DNA of 64,000 bases from Strongyloides papillosus (taxonomy: Eukaryota > Nematoda > Chromadorea > Rhabditida > Strongyloididae), in NCBI GenBank assembly GCA_005656395.1, contig SRSI01000060.1, positions 248,001 through 312,000 of the forward strand, read 5' to 3'. Shown here one piece after another: positions 34,224 through 48,000 of this stretch. Made by a program: the position numbers and the translations under genes. Within the stretch, counting starts at the first letter, position 1, and every line of letters starts with the position of its first letter. The notes under the pieces were generated by a model that saw only the letters and a list, made by a program, of their open reading frames with translations, made no database searches and was not told the DNA's origin.

Positions 34224-35357
34224 CTACACATGTGTACCAACATTATTACTATAGTAATTCATGTACTTGCTTTTACGATATTTAATTGTAGGGTAACATT
34301 CATTGTCATTTTTTATATTGTCAATATTAATCTTATCATCCTTTTTTCTGGATGGATGGCTTAAAAAGATGTTTGATTTGGATGTCCTTCTTAATACTGC
34401 TGCCACATGACTAGACATTGAAGCTCTTGAACGACGATTTACCTTTGGGCGTGTTTGAATTGGAGGTGGTGGAGAATATTTCATTTCAATATGCCAATAA
34501 TAATGCCACATAACTAATGTAAAAAACCAATTTAAAATGAAACCTAATAAATAATATAATAATAACAATGCCAATTCCTTATCAACAATTCCACCTAAAG
34601 CTTCAAGGATTTTTGGAGCCGTAGCCATTGTTAATATAGACATTCCTAATGCATATGAACTTTCCATTAACAATGCTAGAAAAAGACAATTATCATAGGT
34701 AAGGTATATATTCATATATCTTCTTTTTTTGACAATGTACTTATTTTATATTAAAAAATTGAAAATTCATGCTAATATATGTAAAAGGTTTTTAAAAAAC
34801 AACCTATATCATTTTTTTAATGGTTTGATATCGATAAAAACAAGGAAAAACAATAAAAATGGTAAAATCACAATTTTTGTTAGAAAAATGGTAACAATAA
34901 GAATGACAATTGGAGAACGACATAGTGACTGTATATTGAAAATTAATATACCTGGCCACATTAACCATACATATCTTTGAAAGTAAGTTATATTAATTAG
35001 CATTATTAATAATGCTGTTCCTTGTTCCAAACACCACATTGCTCTCATGTATCCACCATCTAAGTAATTTGCAACACATTCGCTTGTCCCTAAAATTCTA
35101 TGCATTAATCCAAAATCAAAAATAATGACATCATATGCCATAAACTTTTCTTCTATTGTAGCGTTTGATGAGATATTTGAATGACAACGAAATATTTGTT
35201 TAAATTTTGTATATGAGAAGATATGTTGATAAAATGATATAATAATAATTGTAAGTTGAGCTAACCCAAAGAAAGCACAAAGAAAACGATTTGACATATG
35301 ACATCCAAAAATACTTGTACTTTCTTCGTTAATTCTTATAAAGAATAGTATTCTCAT
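34224..35357 (-). CDS. Four-helix (tetraspan) membrane protein, 285 aa, unrecognised
   Basis: Preferred model: exons complement(34952..35357) and (34224..34675). The 276-bp intron has a strong donor (CCAG|GTATAT) and a strong acceptor (TTTTTCTAG), phase 1, and the frame is kept. The ATG lies 1 bp after an acceptor (ATTTCAG, 35359-35360). Helix 1 (~25-47) is followed by a ~60-residue loop with Cys and N-glycosylation sites (CHSNISSNAT) that looks extracellular. Then come helix 2 (CLEQGTALLIMLINITYF), a short loop, helix 3 (ALLMESSYALGMSILTMATA), helix 4 (LALLLLYYLLGFILNWFFTLVMW) and a ~95-residue basic cytoplasmic tail. This layout is claudin/tetraspan-like, but no family signature was recognised. 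The frame stays open 47 codons past the donor with hydrophobic residues, so an intron-retained form ending near 34812 cannot be excluded. Confidence 0.6.
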
Positions 35358-36621
35358 TCTGAAATTTAATATTAAACATTTATTTATATAAAAGAAGATC
35401 ATATAAATAATGAAGAAGCTTTATGAAAAATTTTCTTGCACTATTACAATTTCTTAACACCCTTATAGTAATCACAACAACAAAAAATATTGCGAATAAT
35501 TCGACATTTTATTATGAATGAAAAAGTTTTCATATTATAATAAAAAATATATGTATTTAAACATTTTATTAATATATATTTGTGTAAAAGTGTAATATTT
35601 CATATATTTTTTAATTCTCCAAAACATACTAATATATAGAAATTTTAACACTTGTAAATAGTTTACTTTCAAATGCCAATTTTGATATTTCAAAATTTAT
35701 AAACAATTAACAAATTGTTAAGAAAATTTATGTTGTGGTTGTAAAATTTGTTACTTTTACTTTATGATAATACATTTGTCTTTTTTAGAATTAATTTTTC
35801 TTTTATAAAAAGGTAGTTTGTTTGTAGAAAGAATAAAATTCATAAATCTTCTTAATGTTGGTACAATTTGATTAATTAAAGATTATATGGTAGATTAAAA
35901 TGGAAGACAAGGTAACTTTTTATATGTACATTTTAATAATAATATTAAAATATGTAATAACGAAATGAGAACCTACAGTAGTATGCAATTTTATTATCAA
36001 TGAAGTTTATTTAATAAATTTTTAAAATATATGTATATATATCAAAATAATGAAATTAGATGCATTTAAAATTTCTTTAAAATTGTTATATTATATTTGT
36101 AAAATAAGTGTATTGAAGATGATAATACTATGTGTATTAAAAATTGATAAGTGCGTGAAAGAAAATGCAATTGGTAAATGAGGATTGGAGATGCTCAATA
36201 CGATAGTTTGTTTACAAGAGTCTTACAAAATCTTTCAACATAATATACATTGTTAAATGGTTGTTATATGATGAACTACCAATATTTTAAGCTTTTGATC
36301 TACTTTCCTTTTGTCAGCAAATAAGATAATTGTACATCCAACCTTCTTCTGAATATTCATTTTATAGGTAGTGTCTGATGAAGCTTTCTTAACTTTACAC
36401 AGGAACTTTTTTACAGTCAATTCATCTTGTACTTACAACAAGTATTTGATCTTTTCACTTTATATATCATTATTTGTCAATTGCTACTTAAAGAGATCTT
36501 TTTATGTAAATTACGATAACAAATATTACAACGAATTTATTAACAATCATATTTCATTTTTGACAATATTTTTTTAAAATATTTCCTGAAAAGTAAGAAG
36601 GATTAGTTAATAAATATTATA
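35358..36621. other. Divergent intergenic, 1.26 kb, upstream of innexin
   Basis: Probable shared 5' regulatory region. Bases ~36170-36450 are less AT-rich and include a forkhead-type TGTTTAC (~36208) and a GATA-type AAGATAA (~36323). These short motifs occur by chance and are noted only as candidates. A 68-codon frame at 36371-36577 is not credited. Confidence 0.45.
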
Positions 36622-37812
36622 ATGAGTTCGCAAATAGGTGCCATTTCCTCTATTAATGCTTTAATTGGAAAAGCTTTCCAACAACCCAAAGGTAATTTTG
36701 TAAGTTTATCCCAATGTTTATAATTATTAACTATTTCGTAGGCCGATAGTTTAAATTCAAGATATACAGTAAGTTTACTTGCTGTTAGTGCCGGATTACT
36801 ACTAAGTTCTCATTTTTGGGGAGAACCAATTACTTGTTGGACACCAGCACAATTTACAAAATCATGGACAGATTTTGTTGAAAGGTATTGCTACGTACAT
36901 GGAACATACTTTGTTCCATTAGAGGAACAATTAAGCTTCGATGAAGAAGACAGACAAAAAGTTCCAATTAATTACTACCAATGGGTACCGTATGTCCTAG
37001 CCTGCCAAGCTCTCTCTTTTTACCTCCCTCGTTTTATTTGGACAATGATGTCAAAATCAACAGGTTTTGATCTCACTGGTGCCATAAAATATGTTGATCG
37101 CTTTTGGCACCAAGTTAGAGATAATGAAAGTTCATTGGAAGGAAGAGTCAAACAATTTGAGAGTCGGGCAGCAGCCTACATATGGGACGGTATTAGATTA
37201 GCTAGAAGAAAAAAAGGTGAACAAATGTCATTTCATTATATGTTTTATGCTGTATTTCAAGCTGGAAATGCATGGATACAATGGCTTTGGTTAAATTCTC
37301 TTCTCCAATCATCGACTTACACATTTTGGGGTCCAGGAATTGTTATAGACTTATTTTCTGGAAATGATTGGCAAGTAACTGGACATTTTCCAAGGATAAC
37401 ACATTGTGATTTTACACGACGACGTCCAGCATCTGTTCAATTGGATACAGTATTATGTGTATTAACACTTAACATTTACTATGAAAAATTAATGATATTC
37501 CTATGGTTTTGGCTACTTTTTGTTGCTATCTACTCAACAGCTAATGCTATAGCTTGGTGTTTGTCACTCTGTATAACATCAAGAGCACGATCGAATATAA
37601 CGAGATTTTTCTTTGCTCATGGAAAGCATGGAAAACAAGAAAGGTTCTTTAAATTACTCGGTAAGGATGGATTATTTGTTATGCAACAGATTACAACAAA
37701 TGTTGGTGATTTACCAGCTAGTTATCTTACACTTGCAATGCAAAATGTTATTGAAGACTGGGATGAACATGACAACAACGATGATGGTAATATGATACCA
37801 AAAATGAAATAA
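36622..37812 (+). CDS. Innexin gap-junction protein, 382 aa (INX-16-like)
   Basis: Exons 36622..36699 and 36742..37812, with a 42-bp phase-0 intron. The family signature YYQWVPY is present, as are four-helix topology, loop-1 cysteines (ITCWTPAQF and ERYCYVHGTYFVPLEE) and loop-2 TGHFPRITHCDF followed by RRRPASVQLDTVLCVLTLNIYYEK. The N-terminus (MSSQIGAISSINALIGKAF) and C-terminus (LGKDGLFVMQQITTNVGDLPASY) match what I remember of C. elegans INX-16, an intestinal innexin, but this is recollection and not an alignment. Innexins form gap-junction channels or hemichannels. The second exon is a single uninterrupted block. The gene converges on jac-1 with only 218 bp between stops, so the 3' UTRs may overlap. 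Confidence 0.93.
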
Positions 37813-38030
37813 TTTTTTATAATTAACCAATATCTGTCATACGTTAATAAAAATAAAAACATTTTAATAATAAAACAAAGTGAATCATTTATTAAAATAT
37901 AAACAATAATTTTCATTATTATTTTTATAAATCTTATATTTACAAAATATACTTACTATCCGGGTCCATAGTTTGTTTATTTAAAAAAAATGAAAGATTA
38001 TATTTAAATTTTTATTTTTTTTTTTGCAAA

Positions 38031-41000
38031 CTAAACCCAACTATCACCAGCCGGTGAATTTGCATAATAATGATCTTTTTTTTGAACTGCTGTATACAAT
38101 GGCTCTTTTCCTGAAATTTTTTTAAATTTCCCTCCTTTTGGTAATATCTTAGAATCTGAACGTACACTATTTATATCATTTACACAATTTTCATATTTAC
38201 TACTACTTTCGTAGTCATAACGAGCACTTTGTGGTGTATTATTTTGTTTATCATAAATTGCGTAATTATCACTCTCATAATTATCATTATGCGGCTTTTT
38301 ATTTCCTCCATATGAAATAATTGGCCTTGCTAATGTTCTTGCTTCTCGAGCAGTATTACGAGAAGTGGAGGGACCTGAATAGAAATCACCCTCCTTATAA
38401 CCTCCTCGTTTAAACATTTCATGAAGATCTTTGTGTTGCCACATTGTATAAAGAAGTTGCGAGGTGTATTTACATATTTTTGCACTAACTCTTGGATATC
38501 CTTTTGCTAATACCATTAATCTCTCTGTACCTCCAATATCATGTAAATTTTTAGTAAATTCACTGCTATATTTTACTATTTCAAATAAAATACCTAAAAC
38601 AGCAGCAATCGTTGCTTCAGCAATTTTATTTTCATTAATATTTAATGACTGTATAGCATCTTCACGAGGTATCTTTTGTAATAAATCTTTCATAGCATAT
38701 TTGCCAATTAATTCTCTATTCCTTTGGTCCATTGATAAGTTTCTAAGAGCTGTTGTCACAGAACATACCACTTTTTCATATTCAACTTTTAATAACTCTA
38801 CTAAAATAGGTAGTCCTTTTTCTGTTCTTACTAATGTCCTTACATATTGACTATTAGAATGTTCTGATGCAGAAAGATTTTGTATTGCTGCTGCCGCAGC
38901 CTCTAGTGTTTCACTATTAGATGTTTCTTGTAATATTCTTAGATATAATTGAATTGTTGTAATATGCCATAATAATTCTACACCTGATCCAGTATTTTCT
39001 TTATTATCACCACCATCTTTTTTAATTTTTCCACCTTTTTTAAATAGTCCAACTGATTTCTTTTTCTCTTTTGGAGACCCTGATGGAGCACTTTTACTTC
39101 TCTCTCTATTTCTTTTACCTGAACTTCTTCCAGATTCTCGATATTCCTGTACAAATGGATGTTTCTTTCCATCATACTCTTCATGAACACGATAACTTAA
39201 ATTCCTTAAAATACATACAATATTTTCAACTGATCTATTATCAATAGAACTTTGATTAAATGAATTTTGTAAGTAAAATAATAATGATTCAATTAGTAAT
39301 GGTGAATTCCTTAGTTGTTTTCTTGAATTTGAGTTTATTGCAGAAATATTTCTCAATACACCTACACCATTTCTAAAAACATTACTACTCCTTCCGTGTT
39401 TCTCCTCCAAATGATTGGTATTTCCACCAATTGTTATTAACTGCTTATTAAGTATTTGTTTGTATCCTGATAATGGAATAATTAATGTATCAACAATAAC
39501 CTCAGCACATTGATTATAAATAGATACTTTTAACTCATCACATGATGATATATTCCATAAAGCACCTGTTGCTTCTTCACGAACGTGAGTATTTGTAAAA
39601 TTTTTAATTGCTGCAGTTAGCCATCTTATGCCGTCATACTCTGCTATAACCTTTTTATTTATATCATTCTCCTTTCCATATGATAGATTACGAAGACATC
39701 CAGCTGAGTTACGGACAATTTCAAAGTTTTCATTACCAAGTAATCTTATTAAAATTGGAATTCCACCTAAATTTCTTAAATCCTCTTTTACCACATTATC
39801 ATTATAAGTAAGATGTTGCAATAAACCTGAAGCATTAATAACAATGTTTGAATCATTATTTGATAAGTAATCAATAACTTCTTTTAATGTTGGATCTCTC
39901 CATTGAACATTTGCTTGTCTATTTATTGGTGGTGGTGAGTCATCTCTTTCTGGTAATGGAGGTGATTCTCTTATAATCTCATCTTGTAACAATGGAATGG
40001 TTCCATATCTTTCAGCCTCAACATATTTTGGTGATTTTATCGGTGATAAAGATCTTTCACCGTCAAATGATATCCATTTGTCTATCCTTGTTGTTGGACC
40101 ATTTTCAGTAATGGTAATAGTTTCTGAGGGTTCTGATGGTTCTGAAAAACCCATAGCGTTTTTAGCAATAATTCTAAATTGATATTGATGATGTTTAAGT
40201 AGATAACCAACTGAAAAATAATAAATTATAATAATAATAGAATATATTATATATAAGTGTGTAAATAAATTAATACTTTACACTTACCTGTAGTCTTGCA
40301 TCCAGTAATCAGTGTATCTGTGACTTTGTACCAATTATGTGAATCTTGTTGATAATCTCTAAACTCTACTTCGTAACCCTGAAAAATGAATAGTAAAATG
40401 ATATAAAAAGTTTTAATAGATATATAAAAGGTTTAAAGTTCAATGGTAACATTTATCAAGATATGATTCATATAACACATACTATTTGTCACTATCTCTA
40501 ATAATGTGAGTATAATAAAATCTTAAATGAAATAGGAATGTGACATTTAAGTGAAATGGGGTGGCAATTTGGCATTAACTTCTTAATATTTAAAATATTA
40601 ATTGTTGTATTTAGTGAGAACTACATGATAATTATTTGAAAATGATATATTATCAGAGTAATTAAATATAAATAATATGATTATTACCATATAATCTTAC
40701 CTGTATTGGAAGAGAACTCTCAGCTGGTAGCCAACATATAATCAAACTATCAGCCGACTCTGCCCCAACATATTCAGGAGGGTATGGTTTTTTTGGTACA
40801 TTACGTAGATTATAATTCATAGAATTGTTACTCCACAATAATTGTATGGCATCTGATTTATTAGAGGATGGAGATCTTGAACCATCATATAATGAAACAG
40901 TGAATGCACGAAATTCATAAGAATTATTTGGTCGTAAATTTGTTACTAGTACATTAGGTGGTGATTGTTGAGTTTTCGCAACATACCAATTTGGATCCCC

Positions 41001-44000
41001 TATCTCACGATATTCTATTGTTTGAGAAACTGGAATTTGCGTTTCTAATGAAGGTATTGGTACATTCAGTAATACTGAATCATGATATGCCTCTACAACA
41101 TATGGTTGATCAGGTACGGGAAGACTCTTGTTATATGTAGTAATACCACTTCTTGTTGGTATAGTTGGTTTGATCTTTATCAATCCTGATGATAAACTTG
41201 GTTTTGAATAAACATCTACACATCTAGCAATTACTCTAAATTCATATTCACCATTTGGTCGTAAATTAGAGACTGTATAATAATGTGTTGGTATTAAAAA
41301 ATCGTTTGCTTGCATCCACGTCCCTAACCCTTTTGCTTTATATTCAATAATGTATCCTGATATTGGTGTTGTTATATTATTACTAACTGAAGGCCTCCAT
41401 TCTAATGAAATAGTATCTCCGTTGATTTCTATTGGTATTGGAGGACCTGGTTGTTGACATTCTTTAAAAAAATTTTTATATCATTAATTGAAGGAAAAAA
41501 AGTGAAATTTTAATATCAATATAGTTATAGGAAAAAAATTTTTTGCATTATTAACAAACATACCTATTATATTATTTCTCTCACCCATGTTGTCACTAAT
41601 AGTATTAAAATGTTGATACTGATCAAAATGTCTGTTTGATGAATCAAATTTTGGTCTTAGTAAAATTGGAGGTGTTTCTTGTGATGGTAATCCAAAGCCA
41701 TGTATATTTGCTGCTAATACACGAAACTGATAATCAGCCATAGGTTCCAAATTTGTAACTAAAAAATTGATAAAGTAAAAGTGTGTGAATAGAAAAAAAA
41801 TTTTTGTTTGTCATTATACTTTACTATAGAAATGTCTATAAGTGGATGAGGGAATTGAATTGGTCCACATTGAATGACTTATAAAAGAACCGATATAACA
41901 CATATATGCATATATTCATATTTGAACATGTTAGTAAACATTCCTTAATACAGTTTTGTTTTACAAAAAGAAAAGTTGTCATTAAATGACAAAGATGTTT
42001 TGTGGAGAATTAAAAGTGGTATGTTAAGGATCATTTTAATATAAAATCATTAATGGTTTTTTAATTTATATATATGATTCTTTTAAAATTATACGATCAA
42101 AATAAAATAAATATATATATTTATATATATTATTTAAAATGTTTTGTTAAACATTATTAACATAAAAGGTGTTTCTAAAACTCTGTAAAAAATAATCTAT
42201 ATATTAAGGAAGAACTACATTTTTGTTTAACCATTTGATTAAAACTTTTTTAAAACATTGAATAAAAACATATTATAAAGTTAGATTAAAATAAAAGATA
42301 TGATCAACTTACTTCGACACTCGCTTTGTACCAACAGGTCATCATGCGCTGCTTCCCACGGATCATCTTCACCTCTTCTATACTCAACTTTATATCCAAT
42401 TATTGGTGCATTTGTGGACTCAAAAGAGGGACGAAGCCATATTAATGATACTTCTGTTGAATTAATATCTGTTACTTGTGGTATTCCAGGACAGGCGGGT
42501 AATTTGTCATTCATTGATAAATTCGTTATCTTTCCACTACCTAATTCAATGTTATTTGTTAATGATGAATTTAATGGCAATCTTGAGTTAGAATCATTTA
42601 GATATTCCTCCTTTTCTGTAATGTATGTTCTTGAAAGGTCACGATTTAATTCATCAATTTGAGAATCTTTATCAACATTAGATGGTAATTCATCAACAAT
42701 TGGACTACCTTCGGCATCAAAATGAATATCCCCTTTAGATAAATCTATTTGTCTAACTGACCTCGTTGTAGTAACTTTTGTGACTCTAGTAACCTACAAT
42801 GAATTGTTTATTAAAAATTTCCTAACATCTTAATTAATAATACCTTTTGTGTTTGTTTATAATGTCTTTCTATATCTTGATCATTAGTTTCACTAAAATC
42901 AGCACTTTCAATTTCTGATGTCACTGGATCATCATAATGGCATTCATATGTATAATTATAAGTGGTACCTATGCCGTTATTTGTTGAGTTATCAATATTT
43001 ACCCCATTATTTTGATTAAAATTATGAGGGTGTGTTGGAAATGGAATGCATTGTGATGTTGGAGATACTAATATATTTTCATCAGTTGTTGTTACAGTTG
43101 TTATTTTCTCTGTTGGTGACATATTCCAACTAACAGGCAAATCTGTTTTAGGTATTGTACTGGAAATATAGAATTATAAAACGGTTAACTAATTAATTAT
43201 AAAAAATAATACATATTATGTAAAAATAAAAATGTGTATCTATATCATTATAACCTATAAAATATTATAATACATATATATTTAGATTATAAAGCCATAT
43301 ATCTTGGTTAGGAACTGACAAGTAAAGTGAATATTTAGTATAATATGTTAACAATTAGCTATATATTTAAATATTTAGAAAGCAAAAACAAAACGATGAC
43401 ATATTTAAATTGTAAAAGCAATTTTGTGGTAATGAATATCTAACAATCTTCTAATTAACCAAATACGTTTGTTATAAAATTTTTACAGTATTAAAATTAA
43501 CCTTTTTTTGTTATATTTATATAAATTTGTTTAAATATTAACTCTAATAACCAATAAAATAACATGTTTTTAGGTATCATAATGTTTTACCTTTTGTACA
43601 TGTACCACATCTAAATAATAATTAGGGAAAAAAACTTTTATGATGAGAATTAACTAACAAAATTTGGTTATTCATATAAAATTTTTTGTATAGAAACAGG
43701 AAGAAACACATAATCATGTAATATTTAGATGTAAATGCATTCAGGTTTAAATTGACAAAAAAGGGATAGAGAATGATTCTTTAAAATTACTTTCACGATA
43801 ATATTTACAAAAAAAATTTAAAATTTATAATAAAATTAGCAAACAATATCTCTCTCTTCTAATGATTAAATTTTGTTGGAGGTCGTAATAAGTGTATGAG
43901 TGAGACACTTGAGGACTTAGGACTATTTACATTATACAAAAAAACATACCTAACAACAGTGTTGATTTTTTCGGATTTAAAAATTTCACGCATTCTTTGT

Positions 44001-44122
44001 TTTTCCTCAACAACTCTTTTTGAATTTGATGTTAATGGGGTTGATGAAGTGGAATAAATAGTATGATGTGGTGAAACTGAAGCTAAAGCTTCATGGTCTT
44101 CTTCTGGAATTGGTTCCATCAT
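38031..44122 (-). CDS. jac-1: p120 catenin JAC-1 with four fibronectin III repeats, 1398 aa
   Basis: Seven exons: complement(43950..44122, 42844..43159, 42313..42793, 41564..41758, 40701..41461, 40288..40378, 38031..40210), all joining in frame. Residues 1-~260 are disordered, with Ser/Thr and charged segments. Four FNIII repeats occupy about 265-705, each with a W in strand B/C and a YxFRVxA-type strand (e.g. MADYQFRVLAANIHG, GEYEFRVIARC, NSYEFRAFTVS, HQYQFRIIAKNAMGF). Armadillo repeats of the p120/delta-catenin type run from about 770 to 1240 (ASGLLQHLTYND, SAGCLRNLSYGKEND, ATGALWNISSCDE, GVGVLRNISA, IVCILRNLSY, AAIQNLSASEHSN, VTTALRNLSMDQRN), with a basic KEKKKSVGLFKKGGKIKK insert. C. elegans JAC-1 is the single p120 catenin; it binds the HMR-1/cadherin juxtamembrane region and also carries FNIII repeats. 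The start exon is provisional; upstream non-coding or coding exons may lie beyond 44122. Confidence 0.92.
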
Positions 44123-45001
44123 CTTTTCAATTTCTTTTTAATTAATATATTAATAAAAAAATTTTAATAAGAAGTTAGATACACTACCTTTACGACTAAA
44201 ATTATAACTATTATTATTAAATATTTGATTTGTGATAAATTACATAAATATAAAAATATGAAGGCCATAAATTGAGGAAAGTGATATATATATCATAAAT
44301 CATAAAATTATTTTAAAGTTTATTAATAAATTGAGTGCATTGAGAATCTCAAAAATTATAGAAAGTTATACATATAGAATATATTTTTATTCAATTTTAC
44401 ATTTAAATTTAAATAATACCTTTATAAAATGATACATTTTATGTAATTGATATCATTGTTTGTTTGATATAACAATTATATTAGCTTTTAGAAAAAGAAA
44501 ATTTAATGTTATACATGAGAATATGCGTAAGAAAATATAATTTATAACAAGTAATATAATTAAAAGTTCATATAATTTAATGATAAATAATTGTTTACTA
44601 CAATAATATCTGTTAAAAAGGGAAATTTACTATCTTTAATGTTGAAAAGATATTCAATAATTTATAAAATTTAAAAAGAATAATAGTTATAGAATGAATT
44701 TAATTACGTCTTAAAATATATGTATTTAATTATTTAAATAACATCGATAAATTTTGTAATATTAAACATATTAACAACAAAAAAAGTAATGTTAAACAAT
44801 AACTTATATAAAAAAATTATTCTTTTAAAAAATATAATAATTAAAATATGTCAATTTTGATTTGTTTATCATATTTGATGTTTAAATAAATATAGCATAA
44901 AAATGATGCAGAAATAAAAATTACAATAAATAATATTATTACTGCAAAACTACATAATAATAAGAATAAATTTTTCAAAGTACTTCTATTTTATTTTCAA
45001 A

Positions 45002-45021
45002 ACTTTAGGTTATCCTAAAGT
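45002..45021. repeat. Short hairpin, 8-bp arms
   Basis: ACTTTAGG (45002-45009) and CCTAAAGT (45014-45021) flank a TTAT loop. It is a perfect but short stem inside the gene-poor interval. Confidence 0.5.
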
Positions 45022-48000
45022 CCACCAAAATTTTAGTAAAATGATAATTACTTTTAATGACAATAAGTAATGAAAAGAGACATTGTACAAAAAGTAGAAA
45101 ATTTAAAGTTATAACTTAATGCAATTCAACATTCTTAATCTTGTCATAGAAAAAATTATATATAACAAAATTTGTTGTAAGAACACAAAATGTTTATTTT
45201 ATCATAACAATGTTTAAACAAAAAAAAATGTTCGAGATGATAAGTTGTCTTTTTGTTTTAAAGAAACATATATATAAAATATATGTAATATAATGATTTA
45301 TCCTAAGATGTGTAAGAAAAATATATTCCTGTCTCCTGAGTATTACATCATTCTCAAAAAGAATAATTCATGATAAAACTTTCGAATAATATAAATATAA
45401 TAAAAATAAAAGCATCTTTCCAAATATCATTTAAAAGATAATCTTTTATATCTGTCTTTTGTAATTTGAAGAAGGACAATTTTGATATTTGTAGTTGTAT
45501 AGTATAGCTTAGAAGGAAAATATAATCTTATTCATTTATTAGAAATTATTATTGACTGTTAAACTCTTAAATCCTTATCGCTAACTTAAAAACACTTATT
45601 ACTATTGATAGATTCCTAATTACTAAATTTCAATTACTTTTATAATTTATTTCCTTAACAGACAAAGTCTCAAAACCAACTCAAATATTAATAATGTAAG
45701 TGTCATAATAAACTTTATCAACGATAAAATCATCTTCATCTACCACCTCTTATCAACAATCTATACATACGTATAGTTATAATGATATTAAATAACATGA
45801 TGTATATATGTTGATTAGAAAAAGAAAATTATTGAATAAATAAATAAACAAAGCGAACATTTAAAAGTTGAAATTAACACTATAATAAACTTTTCCAACT
45901 AATATATTCCCATGTATGTGTATTTTGAGATTCAAGACTTAAAAAGATATTCACAAAATTGGTAACAGCTGTCCTTTTCCCAATTGGTAGCATTAAGAAT
46001 GGTTGGTAATTGAAAATACACTGATGAATATACATATAAACAATGATGACAATTATAATCATAATCCTAGATTTAACAATAAAAATTATAATTATTTAAA
46101 AGTGTTAAAATGACAAATGTTATAAATAAGACAAGTTTTGTATTGTTAATCTTAAAGAGGTTTTTAATACTATTATTTTTACTTCTGTTATCTTGATATA
46201 CACTAGCTACACTCATTCTCCTATCGGTAGAGATTCAAATTTCATACTTCATTAAATTACTATGGATGATTTAAAAATATTAACTAATATATCGTTATTT
46301 TTATGTAAAACACTTTGAAATAAATAAATATAGTAAAAGTGTAGAAATGTTAGTGTTTAATAAATATTTTCAATTCTAATTGTCCATTTAGAATTAGGTA
46401 TAGTTTATTATAGTATGAGCTTAATTTTTCCCCTATTTGCTTTCATTTAGTATAGACAAAGAAGTACTACGTAAAAGTAACTTTAAAAAAACATATTTAA
46501 TGGTATATTAAAAGTCAACAATCAATTGGATATTTTTTGCTTCCTTTTAAATTAGAAAAGTACCTTAACAATTATAACATCCTTAACAAAGTAACATGTT
46601 CATCACTACAAAATTTACTACATCTACTTACACCTTTTTTCAAACAAAAAAAATAATGGTAAAAATAATTAAAGATTCTCCTACAGCAACTAAAATAAAC
46701 ACTAACTATAATAAGTAAAATAAAAATATTACTATGTGAAATAGAAAATTATTTAAAAATAGTGACAATATACATTTTCTGGTAAAAATATTATATTAAA
46801 TTTTTTCACTTGATTCACTAAATTTTTCTTAACAAATTTTATTTTATTATTATTACACCATTTTCATGACCATTAAAACTACCGAAAGTAAGACTTTTTT
46901 AACGTTAAAACTTCTATTATTACAAATAAATATTATTTCAGAATAAACGATAAATTTAAAGCAACAATTTATACCTCTCCTATTTGTAATATTTAAGGAG
47001 AGGAAAAAAATTAATAACAATATTATTAAAATTTGACAATCTATTAGTAATGTCTATATAATTTTGTAAAGTGGATATAATCTAAAAAAAATAAGAAAAA
47101 TGTTTTATGTGTTTATTTGTACTTCTACTACCAGATGTTTATAAAAAAAATAAATTAAAAATGTGTTAATAAAAAGGATATATGTAAATACATAAAAGTA
47201 TTTTGTTAATGTTATTCATAAATCATAAAATGTGTATGAATGATACAATTGTTAGTTGTCCAAATAATTTACATTAATATGATAAGTATAAAAAGATTAT
47301 GAGAAAAGGTATGACTAAATAATTAAACATTGCTTTGTAAAATATATCATAAGAAATATGTATAAAATATTTATACATTGAAAAAGTTATGTTATTGGAG
47401 ATTTTTTAAATTTTATATGTATAGGCCTATATATGTTGGAATGATGTAATAAGTACAAAGTAATATTAAGTAATTCTTCAAAATAATATTTTTCATCTTT
47501 TGAGTAAATATAGTAAAATTCCACTGGGAAAGTAATACTTATTTTATCATGGGAGTGATTTAATATATTGGTTCATACTCTCGCTAAATATATTTCAAAA
47601 TTACAATAAACACTTTTTTTACTTTAAGTTAAGGAAATAAAATTAAAGCTTACTTTTAGGTTTTATTTTATCATAAAATTATATGTATATATCTTTTTAT
47701 ATATAATTTTGTTATAATCTTTAAAAAAATTGAATAAATAGTAACATAATTTGAATTTGGAATAGATATACAAGATTTTAATGTCCATGATAAACTTTAG
47801 GATAATGGAACGGCTGTTTCCTTGTTATTTTTCAATAATCTAAATATATATCAAATGGCTTAGAGATATTTGAAGTAGATGCGTAATTGCCAAGACTTCC
47901 CATAAATGACCTTAAACATCAAGATATCTAATTGCATACCATTCAGAAGCGATTATTAAATAAGCATTAATGTTCCCTCTTTTCCATTCAACCATTTGCT

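Noticed and set aside
34812..34951. Hydrophobic extension of tetraspan exon 1 as constitutive coding sequence
   Set aside because: No donor with the required phase leads from it to the downstream exon, whereas the upstream CAG|GTATAT donor does. Kept only as a possible retained-intron form.
34729..34980. Plus-strand 83-codon frame
   Set aside because: Lies antisense to the intron and exon 1 of the tetraspan gene; Lys/Asn-rich with no motif.
36371..36577. Plus-strand 68-codon frame upstream of the innexin
   Set aside because: Preceded by an acceptor-like TTATAG but has no domain and ends in low complexity; more likely promoter DNA.
45880..46062. Minus-strand 60-codon frame in the desert
   Set aside because: Starts in low-complexity Ile/Val/Tyr and has no family similarity or splice context.
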